Numbered from the stretch's first letter, positions 15,753 through 23,359 are shown. The stretch is 28,342 nt of DNA from DAOPMC01 sp035392025 (GCA_035392025.1 DAOPMC010000017.1:1-28342), one strand, 5' to 3'. The notes: generated by a model not told the origin, from the sequence alone. Made by a program: numbers and translations.

Positions 15753-16084
15753 TATCCATCACCTTCTTCATCTGTTGTAGTAGTATTTTCTGTTACACTA
15801 GTAAATGTTTTTAAATTTAAAGTTTTCTTTACTGCTGTATATATTGCTTCTGCTCCAACAAATGTAAATAAACCTACCCATAATGCATATATAAGTGGAA
15901 AATTACTAAATGTTAAGGTAAATAACACCCCAAAGACCATTGATAAAAATAATGAAACTATAACAATTTGACATTTGCTATTTAGAAATGTACTACATTT
16001 TATTTTTTGAACAAACAGCGTTGTAATTGCGCCTGTTATCATTGCTATTTGTAATAAATCATATAAAATATCAAGATTTGCCAT
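15752..16084 (-). CDS. Phage-type holin-like membrane protein
   Basis: A 110-residue protein with three hydrophobic segments (about 8-25, 38-58 and 65-87) and a short acidic tail (TTDEEGDG). Size, topology and position directly before an endolysin-like CHAP gene fit a holin. Its stop overlaps the amidase start. TAGGAGTGAT precedes the ATG. No phage structural gene is nearby, so the pair is either a leftover lysis cassette or has been taken over for cell-wall turnover. Confidence 0.65.
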   Translation of the reverse strand: MANLDILYDLLQIAMITGAITTLFVQKIKCSTFLNSKCQIVIVSLFLSMVFGVLFTLTFSNFPLIYALWVGLFTFVGAEAIYTAVKKTLNLKTFTSVTENTTTTDEEGDG

Positions 16085-16144
16085 CTAATCACTCCTATTC
16101 AATATATAGTATGTAATTTTCGAAAAATAGAAAGTGAACTCATC

Positions 16145-16168
16145 ACAAAAAAAGAGTATTTCTACTCT
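16145..16168 (-). terminator. Terminator of the polysaccharide deacetylase gene
   Basis: AGAGTA and TACTCT form a 6-bp stem with a 4-base loop, followed on the minus strand by a run of seven T. It overlaps the TAG stop. Confidence 0.75.
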
Positions 16169-17591
16169 AATTATTAACTTTTGAATGAACCATTGGACTA
16201 TCATATGAAAGTGGTGCAAATGTATATCCATTGGCAAGACCATATTCTATTATTCTCTCTACTGCAAGAACTGAATATTTTTTAATATCATGTTGTAATA
16301 CCACATAATATTTACCATTTCCTAATCTCTTAATTACATTATTCTCTACTTTAGTCTGACTTGTAGTAGAGGTATCACCACTAGATAGATTCCAATCAAA
16401 ATATCTATATCCTCTAAACTCAACTTCCTTAGTAAGTGTTGTCATTATTCCTTTATTAAAACTACTTACTGTATTAGAACTTCCTCCTGGAAATCTAATT
16501 AATTTGGCATCTGCCCCAATAGTATCTTTTACAAAATTGGATACCTTATTTAAATCGTTGAAATATGCATCAACACTTGCATAAACTTTTCTATAGACAT
16601 GAGATGCTGTGTGAAGCCCAATAGTATGTCCCTCATCATATGCCCTTTTTATCAACGCTTTGTACCCTGGTCTATAAATTACAAAAAATGTTGCTTTAAC
16701 ATCATATTTTTTTAATATGTCTAGCAATTGCTTAGTATAAGGACCAGGTCCATCATCAAAAGTCAAATAAATAGTTTTATTTTCGGGTATAACTATATTT
16801 ACTTCTTGCTTTTTAAATACTTGTACTGTTCTTTCTTTTGTAGATTTATTACCAGCACTATCAGTTACACTATATGTAATTGTATATTTACCAATTTTTG
16901 ATGAATCTATACTTCCTGATTTTATTATTTTATTAGTAATATCACCATCACAATTATCGTTTGCAGTTGCTCCTAAATCATTATAAACACTATCTAGCAA
17001 TACATATGTTGTTTGATACCCTTTTAATGTAATTACTGGAGACGTTTTATCACCATATTCTAATTCTCTTATAACACTTGCTTTATTTCCAGAATTATCA
17101 GTAACTTCATATAATACTTCTTTATCTAACATTGTTGTTACTACTCTATCAGTTAAATCTCCATCAATCTCATCTATTGCACTATATCCTGGTTCTATAA
17201 ATGAAGAATTGCCACATACTAAAGTTTCTGCTTTATTTAAAGTAATTACAGGGCTAAGAATGTCCTTTACTATTACTTCACGTGTCTCAGTAATCTTTTT
17301 ATTACCATAATCATATTCATATTTTACATAATATTTACCATCTTTACTGGTATCAACATTTGACTCAATTTTTACATTACTAGAAATATCTACACATTTC
17401 TTATCCTTTAAATACTTATACCCATAACATGCACTAGAACCTAAATCTTTATACTCAGCATTTATATTAACTGTTTCTGCCACTTTACCATTAATTACAA
17501 TAAATATATCTTTTTGCCCTAAAAATATAATAGTTCCTGCTATCAATAATATAAAAACCGCTAAACAAATTATTATTATTTTCTTTTTCAT
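16167..17591 (-). CDS. Secreted polysaccharide deacetylase with Ig-like domains
   Basis: A 474-residue membrane-anchored or secreted protein. A hydrophobic N-terminal segment (about 4-25) follows MKKK. Residues 30-270 hold three immunoglobulin-like units with the recurring DxxGNK and DGDxT features of cell-surface proteins (SAIDEIDGDLTDRV, DNCDGDITNKI, VTDSAGNKS). The C-terminal NodB domain has TFDDGPGPYT, the metal-binding HTASH, RFPGGSS, FDWNLSSGD and the LQHD motif. The family removes N-acetyl groups from peptidoglycan or chitin-like polymers with a divalent metal. AGAAGGT precedes the ATG. It lies upstream of the holin-amidase pair with its own terminator, so this may be a wall-remodelling neighbourhood. 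Confidence 0.9.
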   Translation of the reverse strand: MKKKIIIICLAVFILLIAGTIIFLGQKDIFIVINGKVAETVNINAEYKDLGSSACYGYKYLKDKKCVDISSNVKIESNVDTSKDGKYYVKYEYDYGNKKITETREVIVKDILSPVITLNKAETLVCGNSSFIEPGYSAIDEIDGDLTDRVVTTMLDKEVLYEVTDNSGNKASVIRELEYGDKTSPVITLKGYQTTYVLLDSVYNDLGATANDNCDGDITNKIIKSGSIDSSKIGKYTITYSVTDSAGNKSTKERTVQVFKKQEVNIVIPENKTIYLTFDDGPGPYTKQLLDILKKYDVKATFFVIYRPGYKALIKRAYDEGHTIGLHTASHVYRKVYASVDAYFNDLNKVSNFVKDTIGADAKLIRFPGGSSNTVSSFNKGIMTTLTKEVEFRGYRYFDWNLSSGDTSTTSQTKVENNVIKRLGNGKYYVVLQHDIKKYSVLAVERIIEYGLANGYTFAPLSYDSPMVHSKVNN

Positions 17592-17653
17592 ACTAAATAC
17601 CTTCTATATAAATAATACACTTTATTAATATTATTTACAATATTTAAAAATAA

Positions 17654-17681
17654 TTGACTACTAATTATTTAATGTTATAAT
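17654..17681 (+). promoter_or_regulatory. Sigma-A promoter of the ArsR-SufC-SufB operon
   Basis: TTGACT at 17654-17659, a 16-base spacer and TATAAT at 17676-17681 with a TGT extended -10 in front. It is the best promoter in the window. Transcription should start near 17688, inside the palindrome at 17687-17704. Confidence 0.75.
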
Positions 17682-17686
17682 ATTAA

Positions 17687-17704
17687 TGTGCACCGTTGTG
17701 CACA
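17687..17704. promoter_or_regulatory. Candidate operator of the ArsR-type regulator
   Basis: TGTGCAC-CGTT-GTGCACA is a perfect 7-bp inverted repeat covering the expected transcription start. It is much richer in GC than its surroundings. Its place fits autorepression by the ArsR protein encoded just downstream. Confidence 0.65.
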
Positions 17705-17715
17705 TAGGAGAATTT

Positions 17716-18060
17716 ATGAGTAATATATGTGGAAACAACTGCCCAAACTATAATTTAATTAATAGGAAAAAAGCTGATATGGAAAACTCTGGTAAATTTG
17801 ATGATTTATCAAATGTATATAAAATATTATCCGATCCAACACGATTAAAAATTGTTTGTAAATTACTAAATACTGAAATTAGTGTAAATGATTTATCAAA
17901 TATACTTAATATTAATAGAACAACAGTATCACATCAATTAAGAATATTAAGAGATAACAGTTTAGTTAAATATCGACAAGTTGGTAAAGAAAAGTATTAT
18001 AGTTTGGTAAATGCCCATATAGAACAAATAATATTACAAGGAATTGATCATATAAGTTAG
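17716..18060 (+). CDS. ArsR-family regulator of the SUF operon
   Basis: A 114-residue winged-helix protein. The core reads YKILSDPTRLKIVCKLL, VNDLSNILNINRTTVSHQLRILRDNSLV and KEKYYSL, all standard for ArsR/SmtB. An N-terminal extension carries MSNICGNNCPNYN with Cys5 and Cys9, a possible metal or Fe-S sensing site together with Cys in the helix before the recognition region. I chose ATG 17716 because AGGAG lies 7 bases upstream; the longer reading from 17686 would start inside the operator and before the transcript. SufC follows after 8 bases. Likely it senses iron-sulfur status and controls SufC-SufB; that is inference from context. Confidence 0.85.
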   Translation: MSNICGNNCPNYNLINRKKADMENSGKFDDLSNVYKILSDPTRLKIVCKLLNTEISVNDLSNILNINRTTVSHQLRILRDNSLVKYRQVGKEKYYSLVNAHIEQIILQGIDHIS

Positions 18061-18068
18061 GAGGAATT

Positions 18069-18761
18069 ATGTTAGAACTTAAAAATATATATTTTAAAAG
18101 AGATAATAAAACTATTTTAAATGATATAAATTTAAAAATAGAAGATAATAAGTGTATTATAATTACCGGTCCCAATGGATCTGGTAAATCGACACTTGCA
18201 AAAATAATAATGGGAATTGAAAAACCAGATAGCGGTAAAATTATCTATGATAGCAAAGATATTACTAATTTATCTTTAGATGAAAGAGCAAAATTAGGTA
18301 TTTCTTTTGCCTTTCAACAGCCAATTAAATTTAAGGGAATTACTGTAGAAAAATTATTAAATTTGGCATCAAAAAATAGTCTAAATAAAAAAGAAATTAA
18401 TGAATTATTATTAAAAGTTGGGCTTGATCCTAAAGAATATCTAAATCGTGAAGTTAATGATAAATTATCAGGTGGAGAGCTTAAAAGGATTGAACTTGCA
18501 TCAGTAATTGCCAAAGATTCTAAGTTAATAATATATGATGAACCAGAAGCAGGAATTGACTTGTGGAGTTTTAAAAGTTTAATTAATCTGTTTTTAGATA
18601 ATAAATTAAACAAAAAAGAAACAGCCATAATAATTTCACACCAGCAGAGATTATTTAAAATAGCAGATCAAATAATATTACTTGAAAAAGGCACTATAAA
18701 AAGCATGGATAGCATTTGTTGCCCTAATAAAAATTGTTGTTTGGAGAATATTTATGAATAA
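18069..18761 (+). CDS. sufC: SufC-type ABC ATPase of a minimal SUF system
   Basis: A 230-residue cytosolic ABC ATPase. Walker A is GPNGSGKSTL, the Q-loop region FAFQQPIKFKGITVE is typical of SufC, the signature is LSGGELKRIELA, and Walker B reads LIIYDEPEAGIDLWSF. The H-loop lies in IIISHQQRL. It drives scaffold opening during Fe-S cluster assembly on SufB. An unusual C-terminal tail carries paired cysteines, Cys217-Cys218 and Cys223-Cys224. TAGGAGG precedes the ATG. SufB overlaps its end by 8 bases (ATGAATAA). The Q-loop and Walker B variants, with only one SufB-like partner, point to the two-gene minimal (SMS-like) form and not to the SufBCDSU operon of bacilli. Confidence 0.9.
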   Translation: MLELKNIYFKRDNKTILNDINLKIEDNKCIIITGPNGSGKSTLAKIIMGIEKPDSGKIIYDSKDITNLSLDERAKLGISFAFQQPIKFKGITVEKLLNLASKNSLNKKEINELLLKVGLDPKEYLNREVNDKLSGGELKRIELASVIAKDSKLIIYDEPEAGIDLWSFKSLINLFLDNKLNKKETAIIISHQQRLFKIADQIILLEKGTIKSMDSICCPNKNCCLENIYE

Positions 18762-19668
18762 AGATGATTTAAAATTATTAAAAAGTATAACTGGTAAAGA
18801 TAGTTTAGATGGGGCTTATAATATTAGAAAAAATGGAACAAGTATTGAGAGAAAAATTACAGAAAACACTAATATAGTTACTAAAGAAGATAATTCTGGT
18901 ATAGATATCTATGTTAAGGATAATGCTAGCTTTGAATTCATTTATATTCCTGTAATAATTACAGAAAGTGGTCTTATGGATGTTGTATATAATGATTTCC
19001 ACATTGGTGAAAATTCTAATGTTTACATTCTTGCAGGGTGTGGAATCAAACATAATGATAAAAATAAATCAGAACATGATGGTATTCATAGATTTTATAT
19101 AGGTGAAAATTCTAAGGTTACATATATTGAAAATCATTATGGTGAAGGAGATCATTTAAATAGTAAAATATTAAATCCCACTACAGAAATTACACTAGGT
19201 AAAAACAGTAAAATGGATATGGATACTACCCAAATAAAAGGTGTTGATAAATCTATTAGAAAAACTTATGCAACACTAAATGACAATTCAACTCTTACAA
19301 TAACCGAAAAAATTATGACAGAAAAAAATCAAAGTGCTAAGACTTTGTTTGAAACCAGTTTAAATGGCAACAATTCCAATTGTCATATCGTATCTCGCTC
19401 ATTTGCAACAGAAAAATCTAAGCAAGAATTTAGATCCAAAATTATGGGTAATAATAAATGTTATGCCCATGTAGAGTGTGATGCAATAATTAAAGATAAT
19501 GGTATAGTCTCTGCAATACCAGAAATTACCGCTAAACATGTTGATGCAAATTTAATTCATGAAGCCACAATTGGTAAGATCGCCGGTGAACAGTTAACCA
19601 AACTAATGTCACTAGGACTATCAAAAAAAGAAGCAGAAAAAGAAATAATAGAAGGTTTTCTACAATGA
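18754..19668 (+). CDS. sufB: SufB/SufD-type scaffold of a minimal SUF system
   Basis: A 304-residue beta-helix protein, much shorter than canonical SufB (about 465 residues). Family features are clustered at the end: CYAHVECDAIIKDNG, ISAIPEI-like SAIPEITAKH, NLIHEATIGKIAGEQL and LMSLGLSKKEAEKEIIEGFL. The Cys-containing segment and the HEA-x-IGKI block match the scaffold/SufC-contact region. With SufC it would form a SufB2C2 scaffold that builds [4Fe-4S] clusters, useful for the Fe-S-rich hydrogenase of this genome. No cysteine desulfurase or SufU is in the window. It ends with TGA inside the terminator hairpin. Confidence 0.9.
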   Translation: MNKDDLKLLKSITGKDSLDGAYNIRKNGTSIERKITENTNIVTKEDNSGIDIYVKDNASFEFIYIPVIITESGLMDVVYNDFHIGENSNVYILAGCGIKHNDKNKSEHDGIHRFYIGENSKVTYIENHYGEGDHLNSKILNPTTEITLGKNSKMDMDTTQIKGVDKSIRKTYATLNDNSTLTITEKIMTEKNQSAKTLFETSLNGNNSNCHIVSRSFATEKSKQEFRSKIMGNNKCYAHVECDAIIKDNGIVSAIPEITAKHVDANLIHEATIGKIAGEQLTKLMSLGLSKKEAEKEIIEGFLQ

Positions 19669-19685
19669 ACCTTCTATGTTTTTTT
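19648..19685. terminator. Terminator shared by sufB and the CmpB-like gene
   Basis: ATAGAAGGTT and AACCTTCTAT form a 10-bp stem with a 10-base loop, followed by a T7 run on the plus strand. It overlaps the ends of both convergent genes. Confidence 0.85.
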
Positions 19686-20249
19686 AAATAACAGTTTCTC
19701 TCTTAATTTGATTATTTCATTAGTATTATCATCTCTTTTAAAAAGAGTAATTTTTTTCAATTTAAATGCCAAATAAATTGAAATAATGTTATCTATAATA
19801 AATATAATCAATAAAATATATAAAGTTATATTGCTATTAAAAACTGTAACTAATGGTCCTAAAAAAGGATTTACCACTCTCACTAAAAACATTCCAAATA
19901 CTCCAAAATATATTCCGTTTTCGATACAAAACCTACCATTAATATTAAAAAATCGATTAGAATAATCCCACCACCTAGCCTTAAATAACTTCTCCATTAA
20001 AAAGCTCATCCAATATTCTAAAATTCCGCATATAAAAAAAAATAATAAAAATAGCAAAAATATATTTTTTATATCACTGAGTAATATAATCATAATAATC
20101 GAACAAAATCCATAGATTGAGCAATATGGTCCAAATAAAAATCCCCTATTAACGATTTTTTTTGTTCTTAAATAAACTGAAGTAATCTCCATTAAGAAAC
20201 CACATATAGAATAAATTAAAAAAAGTAAAAAATATACTTTAAAATTCAT
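19674..20249 (-). CDS. Putative ABC-transporter type IV (CmpB-like) membrane protein
   Basis: A 191-residue protein with about five membrane helices. The conserved features are FLIYSICGFLMEI at the start, NRGFLFGPYCSIYGF, a charged turn followed by RWWDYS, FNINGRFCIENGIYFG and a basic C-terminal tail. These match the family annotated as putative ABC-transporter type IV or CmpB. Biochemical function is not known. TAGGAGAT precedes the ATG. It is a single gene. Confidence 0.75.
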   Translation of the reverse strand: MNFKVYFLLFLIYSICGFLMEITSVYLRTKKIVNRGFLFGPYCSIYGFCSIIMIILLSDIKNIFLLFLLFFFICGILEYWMSFLMEKLFKARWWDYSNRFFNINGRFCIENGIYFGVFGMFLVRVVNPFLGPLVTVFNSNITLYILLIIFIIDNIISIYLAFKLKKITLFKRDDNTNEIIKLREKLLFKKT

Positions 20250-20375
20250 ATTATCTCCTAATACATCATTAAAATATATTCATGTTTTTCATTATTTATT
20301 AAAACTTACCTTAAGCAAAAAATAATGTAATAAAATAAAAAAATCAAACTATAAAAGTTTGAGCAAATTCAAATT

Positions 20376-20449
20376 TGGAGCAGATAACGAGAATCGGACT
20401 CGCATCCTAAGCTTGGGAAGCTCATGTTCTACCACTAAACTATATCTGC
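20376..20449 (-). tRNA. tRNA-Gly (anticodon CCC), atypical T-loop
   Basis: On the minus strand the acceptor GCAGATA pairs fully with TATCTGC, the discriminator is T and CCA is encoded. The anticodon stem TGAGC/GCTTA encloses TTCCCAA, giving CCC. D-loop GG is kept. The T-loop is TCCGATT, with C in place of the near-universal T at position 55. A C-only wobble glycine tRNA is unusual in an AT-rich genome. It borders the accessory island. Confidence 0.9.
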
Positions 20450-20451
20450 AT

Positions 20452-20481
20452 ATAAAAACTTACGAATATTATTCATAAGTT
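20452..20481 (-). terminator. Terminator at the left edge of the island
   Basis: AACTTA and TAAGTT with an inner GAAT/ATTC make an imperfect stem (20457-20481), followed on the minus strand by T5. It would stop transcripts coming out of the island before tRNA-Gly. Confidence 0.65.
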
Positions 20482-20491
20482 GATTACTTTT

Positions 20492-20758
20492 TGGGGCGAA
20501 GGTCTACTATTTTCTCAGCCCATAATCTCACTAGTTGATAACACAATACCGCTTATCTTATTAAAAGTCTAGTAATTTTAGGACATACATTTATAATACA
20601 TTTTCAATACAAATTTAATACTCTGTTTTCCCTTTATATTATCGAGTTTTATTAAAATTTTGGAAAAAAACATTCTATTTTTATAAACAAATTAAGTATA
20701 ATTTTTTTGTTCGATACACTTATAATACACTTTTATTATCAAGTAGAAGCCCCACCCT
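20492..20758. repeat. Island module, copy 1: TGGGGCGAA core, conserved block, 11-bp iterons
   Basis: A non-coding module of about 267 bp with a diverged second copy at 23510-23789. It begins with TGGGGCGAA; the first 32 bp (20492-20523) are identical in both copies. Shared blocks CTCACTAGTT, ACACAATACCGC, GACATACATTT and TCGAGTTTTAT follow in the same order, and the module ends with GAAGCCCCACCCT (20746-20758). Four CATAC/AATAC repeats end at 20588, 20599, 20610 and 20621, exactly 11 bp apart. No frame is open. It may be an attachment site with recombinase arm sites, or an RNA on the minus strand. It lies between the last gene of cassette A and its terminator. Confidence 0.75.
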
Positions 20759-20794
20759 AAGATACAAAAACACACACCCTTATTTTTTCTTAAA

Positions 20795-21580
20795 TTATTT
20801 GTTTAAAATTTTTTTCTTTTCCTTTTCAAATTCTTCTTTGGATATAATATTTTTATCTAACAATTTCTTTAATTTTGTTAAATTCGAATATTTTTGATCC
20901 ATATCTGATTTATTTGTTTTTTTACTATTTCCACTTTCTTCTTCATCTTCTTCTTCAAAAACTTCACCACATTTAGAACACTTTTCATCAGACTCTTTTA
21001 CTAAAGAACCACAATTAGAACACTTAAATACATTTTGTTCTATTTCTTCAATATTTTCATCATTTTTTTCTACATCTTCTTCTTCAATTTCAACATTTTC
21101 TTGAATTAAAATTTCTTCTTTCACATCATTAAATGGTAACTCACAGTTTGGACATTTCTTTAATTTTGAACTAACTTTCGTATTACAATTACTGCATATT
21201 ATATCTTGATCATCGTAATCTTTTTCATTTACAAATAACCATTTATTAATATAGTAGTATATCAAGGCACCTAATCCACCAATAAAACTTGTTTCTACTG
21301 TAGCCATTAATATAATTGATAAAATGAATAGTATAATGCTGTTCCATATACAAATTTTTTTACCCTTTGAAAAAGGAAATTTTTGACGATTAACTAATCT
21401 CCAAATAAATGGAATAGCCATCATTACAACAGAGCAAACAACCAAATCAATTAAAGCAAGCCAAGAACTATTTTCATATAAATAATCATCACCCGAATTA
21501 AGATAATTTCCATTAGCGGATGCATACATTAAAAATAATAAAAATATTATCCATCCGATTTTACTTTTCGATTTCTTCAT
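20795..21580 (-). CDS. Membrane protein with two zinc ribbons and SHOCT-like tail
   Basis: A 261-residue protein. Four hydrophobic segments lie in the first 115 residues. They are followed by a zinc ribbon CSNCNTKVSSKLKKCPNC, a long Glu-rich linker, a second ribbon CSNCGSLVKESDEKCSKC and a C-terminal SHOCT-like helix pair (LTKLKKLLDKNIISKEEFEKEKK). The segment IWNSIILFIL to INKWLFVNEK plus the first ribbon parallels the C-terminus of the preceding protein (21561-22496), so the two are partly paralogous. The genes overlap by 20 bases, with AAGG before this ATG. Function is not recognised. It is the last gene of cassette A. Confidence 0.7.
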   Translation of the reverse strand: MKKSKSKIGWIIFLLFLMYASANGNYLNSGDDYLYENSSWLALIDLVVCSVVMMAIPFIWRLVNRQKFPFSKGKKICIWNSIILFILSIILMATVETSFIGGLGALIYYYINKWLFVNEKDYDDQDIICSNCNTKVSSKLKKCPNCELPFNDVKEEILIQENVEIEEEDVEKNDENIEEIEQNVFKCSNCGSLVKESDEKCSKCGEVFEEEDEEESGNSKKTNKSDMDQKYSNLTKLKKLLDKNIISKEEFEKEKKKILNK

Positions 21581-22496
21581 TATTTACCTTCTTTCCACAT
21601 TTAGGACAATTTTTGAATTTATTTAGAACTTTACAACCACAACTTTCACAAATTGTATAATTTATACTTTTTTCTTTTTTTATCCACAAAGTCCTATTTA
21701 TCCAATAATATAAAAATGCTGGTCCTGCGCTCCAAGTAGCATTTTCTTGTAATGCACTGGTTAATATCAAAAAGATACCTCCGACAATAATCGAATTCCA
21801 CAATGCCATTTTTTTACAAGTTTTTTCATTATATTCTACTTTCATAAATTTTGTCCTTATAAAAGGATAAATCATATATGCAACTATTGTAAGTATTAAA
21901 CTAAAGATAATATTTCCATAATCAAAGTCTAACGAACTTGAACTATTACTATTTGAAATTGTAGATTCTAATGAATTCACCGCTGTATAAACTCCACTAG
22001 TACATATTGTATCTGCTTCACCAAAATATTGCCATTGAGCTAAATATCCGTTATTTAATGTAACAAATACCGAATAATCAAAAACTGTTCCATTATAAGT
22101 AGCTGTTCCATCATACCTCATCATTTGCATACCTAAATCAACTAAACGTGATGAAGTAATATTGTATCCCATTTCAGTAAAAACTTGTTGGTACATTTCT
22201 AAAAACGAATTGTCTAGAGCATTGCTATTAAATGCTTCACGGGAATATCCTGATTTTTCTTCATTACTCAATTCTCCCCAAAAATCTGATGAACCATACA
22301 TCAAAACTCCACAATCACTATTTTCCCATTTTCTGTCTATAGTTTCTCTTTCTGTACTTAATGGCTTTTCTGTCCAAATCGTATCATTAATAGAATATTT
22401 TAATTTAGCATTTTCATCATCATATTCTTCAGCGTGAACACCGATGGGTATAATTGCTAACAAAATGAAGAAGACTATTATTTTTTTCATTGACAA
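21561..22496 (-). CDS. Secreted-domain membrane protein with C-terminal zinc ribbon
   Basis: A 311-residue protein. A signal-like N-terminus (MKKIIVFFILLAIIPIGVHA) is followed by an outside domain of about 180 residues. Three membrane helices and a cytoplasmic zinc ribbon CESCGCKVLNKFKNCPKCGKK end the protein. The outside part includes WENSDCGVLMYGSSDFWGEL and MMRYDGTATYNG; I know no family for it. The final 90 residues match the middle of the next gene product. The gene overlaps both neighbours (10 and 20 bases), so cassette A genes are translationally coupled and probably form one membrane complex. Confidence 0.7.
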   Translation of the reverse strand: MSMKKIIVFFILLAIIPIGVHAEEYDDENAKLKYSINDTIWTEKPLSTERETIDRKWENSDCGVLMYGSSDFWGELSNEEKSGYSREAFNSNALDNSFLEMYQQVFTEMGYNITSSRLVDLGMQMMRYDGTATYNGTVFDYSVFVTLNNGYLAQWQYFGEADTICTSGVYTAVNSLESTISNSNSSSSLDFDYGNIIFSLILTIVAYMIYPFIRTKFMKVEYNEKTCKKMALWNSIIVGGIFLILTSALQENATWSAGPAFLYYWINRTLWIKKEKSINYTICESCGCKVLNKFKNCPKCGKKVNNEEIEK

Positions 22497-22966
22497 CCAC
22501 CTGCTCTTAATCCCGTAGAAATCGCAGCTTCTTTGTTATATGCCCAATAAGAGTAACTTCCATTTACTTTTTGCATCATACAATCATATGTATAATAATA
22601 ATTACCAAATCCTTCAATCTTAAAAACTATACTATCATCCATAAAGTCTAATTTATTTTTCACATAATAAACAGAATTAAGCCCAATAACGTTAAACAAA
22701 TTGCTATTTATTTCTTCATTTTCTTCTTCTAAATCTTCATTTAATTTAATAATTTTATTGTTTTCTTCTTTTAATTTCCCGTTTTTATTCGTACTTTCAA
22801 AATATAAAAATCCCAAGGTAATATTAGCAACAATCGAAATGATTAAAAATACAATCAATAATAATTTAATTTTTGTTTTTTTCAACTTTAATTCTGGTTT
22901 TAATTTTAAAGATTCATCATTACTTGCTTCTGTTTCATAGTTCTCAACTCTAATTCTCTTAGCCAT
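22487..22966 (-). CDS. Single-pass membrane protein with coiled coil, unknown
   Basis: A 159-residue protein. A charged cytoplasmic N-terminus (about 1-33) precedes a membrane helix at about 34-55. A coiled-coil stretch rich in Lys, Glu and Asn spans about 60-90. An outside domain of about 65 residues has YYVKNKLDFMDDSIVFKIEG, YTYDCMMQKV and a final GGC. The two extracellular cysteines may form a disulfide. It is the first gene of the cassette A operon, with promoter TGATATAAT at 22992-23000 and AAAGGAG before the ATG. Confidence 0.65.
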   Translation of the reverse strand: MAKRIRVENYETEASNDESLKLKPELKLKKTKIKLLLIVFLIISIVANITLGFLYFESTNKNGKLKEENNKIIKLNEDLEEENEEINSNLFNVIGLNSVYYVKNKLDFMDDSIVFKIEGFGNYYYTYDCMMQKVNGSYSYWAYNKEAAISTGLRAGGCQ

Positions 22967-22991
22967 AAATCATAACTCCTTTGTTAACAAC

Positions 22992-23000
22992 ATTATATCA
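22992..23000 (-). promoter_or_regulatory. Extended -10 promoter of the cassette A operon
   Basis: TGATATAAT on the minus strand, 25 bases before the ATG at 22966. The iteron block 23003-23056 lies directly upstream of it. Confidence 0.55.
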
Positions 23001-23002
23001 CA

Positions 23003-23056
23003 AAATAATACATATTATTAGCACTTATAAGTACGTTTTCAATGCAAATTTAATGC
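23003..23056. repeat. Iteron block upstream of cassette A operon
   Basis: The block contains TTAGCAC followed by GTAC, AATGC and AATGC ending at 23034, 23045 and 23056, again 11 bp apart. It aligns without gaps to 25657-25695 from TTAGCAC on, and both are preceded by AAATAATACA. Both blocks sit upstream of the promoter of the first operon in their cassette. Confidence 0.6.
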
Positions 23057-23074
23057 AGCGCATTAATATAAAGA

Positions 23075-23359
23075 TTACTTGAGTTTTGATTTTTTAAAAT
23101 TAAAGTATATATCAGCTATTTTTTCAAATGTTTCTTCTTGCTGTTTTTTGGAATGTTCGCTATACTCGTTATTTAAAAATAATTGTTCAATAGTTGTACC
23201 AAGAATAACTGATAGTTTATATGCTACATCTATCTTTGGTAAAACATTGCCGCTTTCAATTTGGTTTATTGTTTTTCTTGTAACACCTAACTCTTTTGCC
23301 AAATCATCTTGAGTTAAGTTTTTTACTTTTCTAAATTCTTTTATTTTATTTATTATCAT
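23075..23359 (-). CDS. XRE-family helix-turn-helix regulator
   Basis: A 94-residue protein of the Cro/CI type. The HTH reads LTQDDLAKELGVTRKTINQIESG, followed by LPKIDVAYKLSVILGTTIEQLF. A charged helical tail of about 30 residues ends in KKSKLK. This is the standard small phage/plasmid or toxin-antitoxin type regulator. TATAAT at 23375-23380 and AAGGGTGAT drive it. It lies between the core at 23508 and the iteron block 23003-23056, so it is a candidate to bind the iterons and control the cassette operon. Confidence 0.9.
   Translation of the reverse strand: MIINKIKEFRKVKNLTQDDLAKELGVTRKTINQIESGNVLPKIDVAYKLSVILGTTIEQLFLNNEYSEHSKKQQEETFEKIADIYFNFKKSKLK

Noticed and set aside
18754..19685. TGA read as tryptophan (Mycoplasma code)
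   Set aside because: sufB ends with TGA inside its terminator hairpin, and tryptophans throughout the window use TGG.
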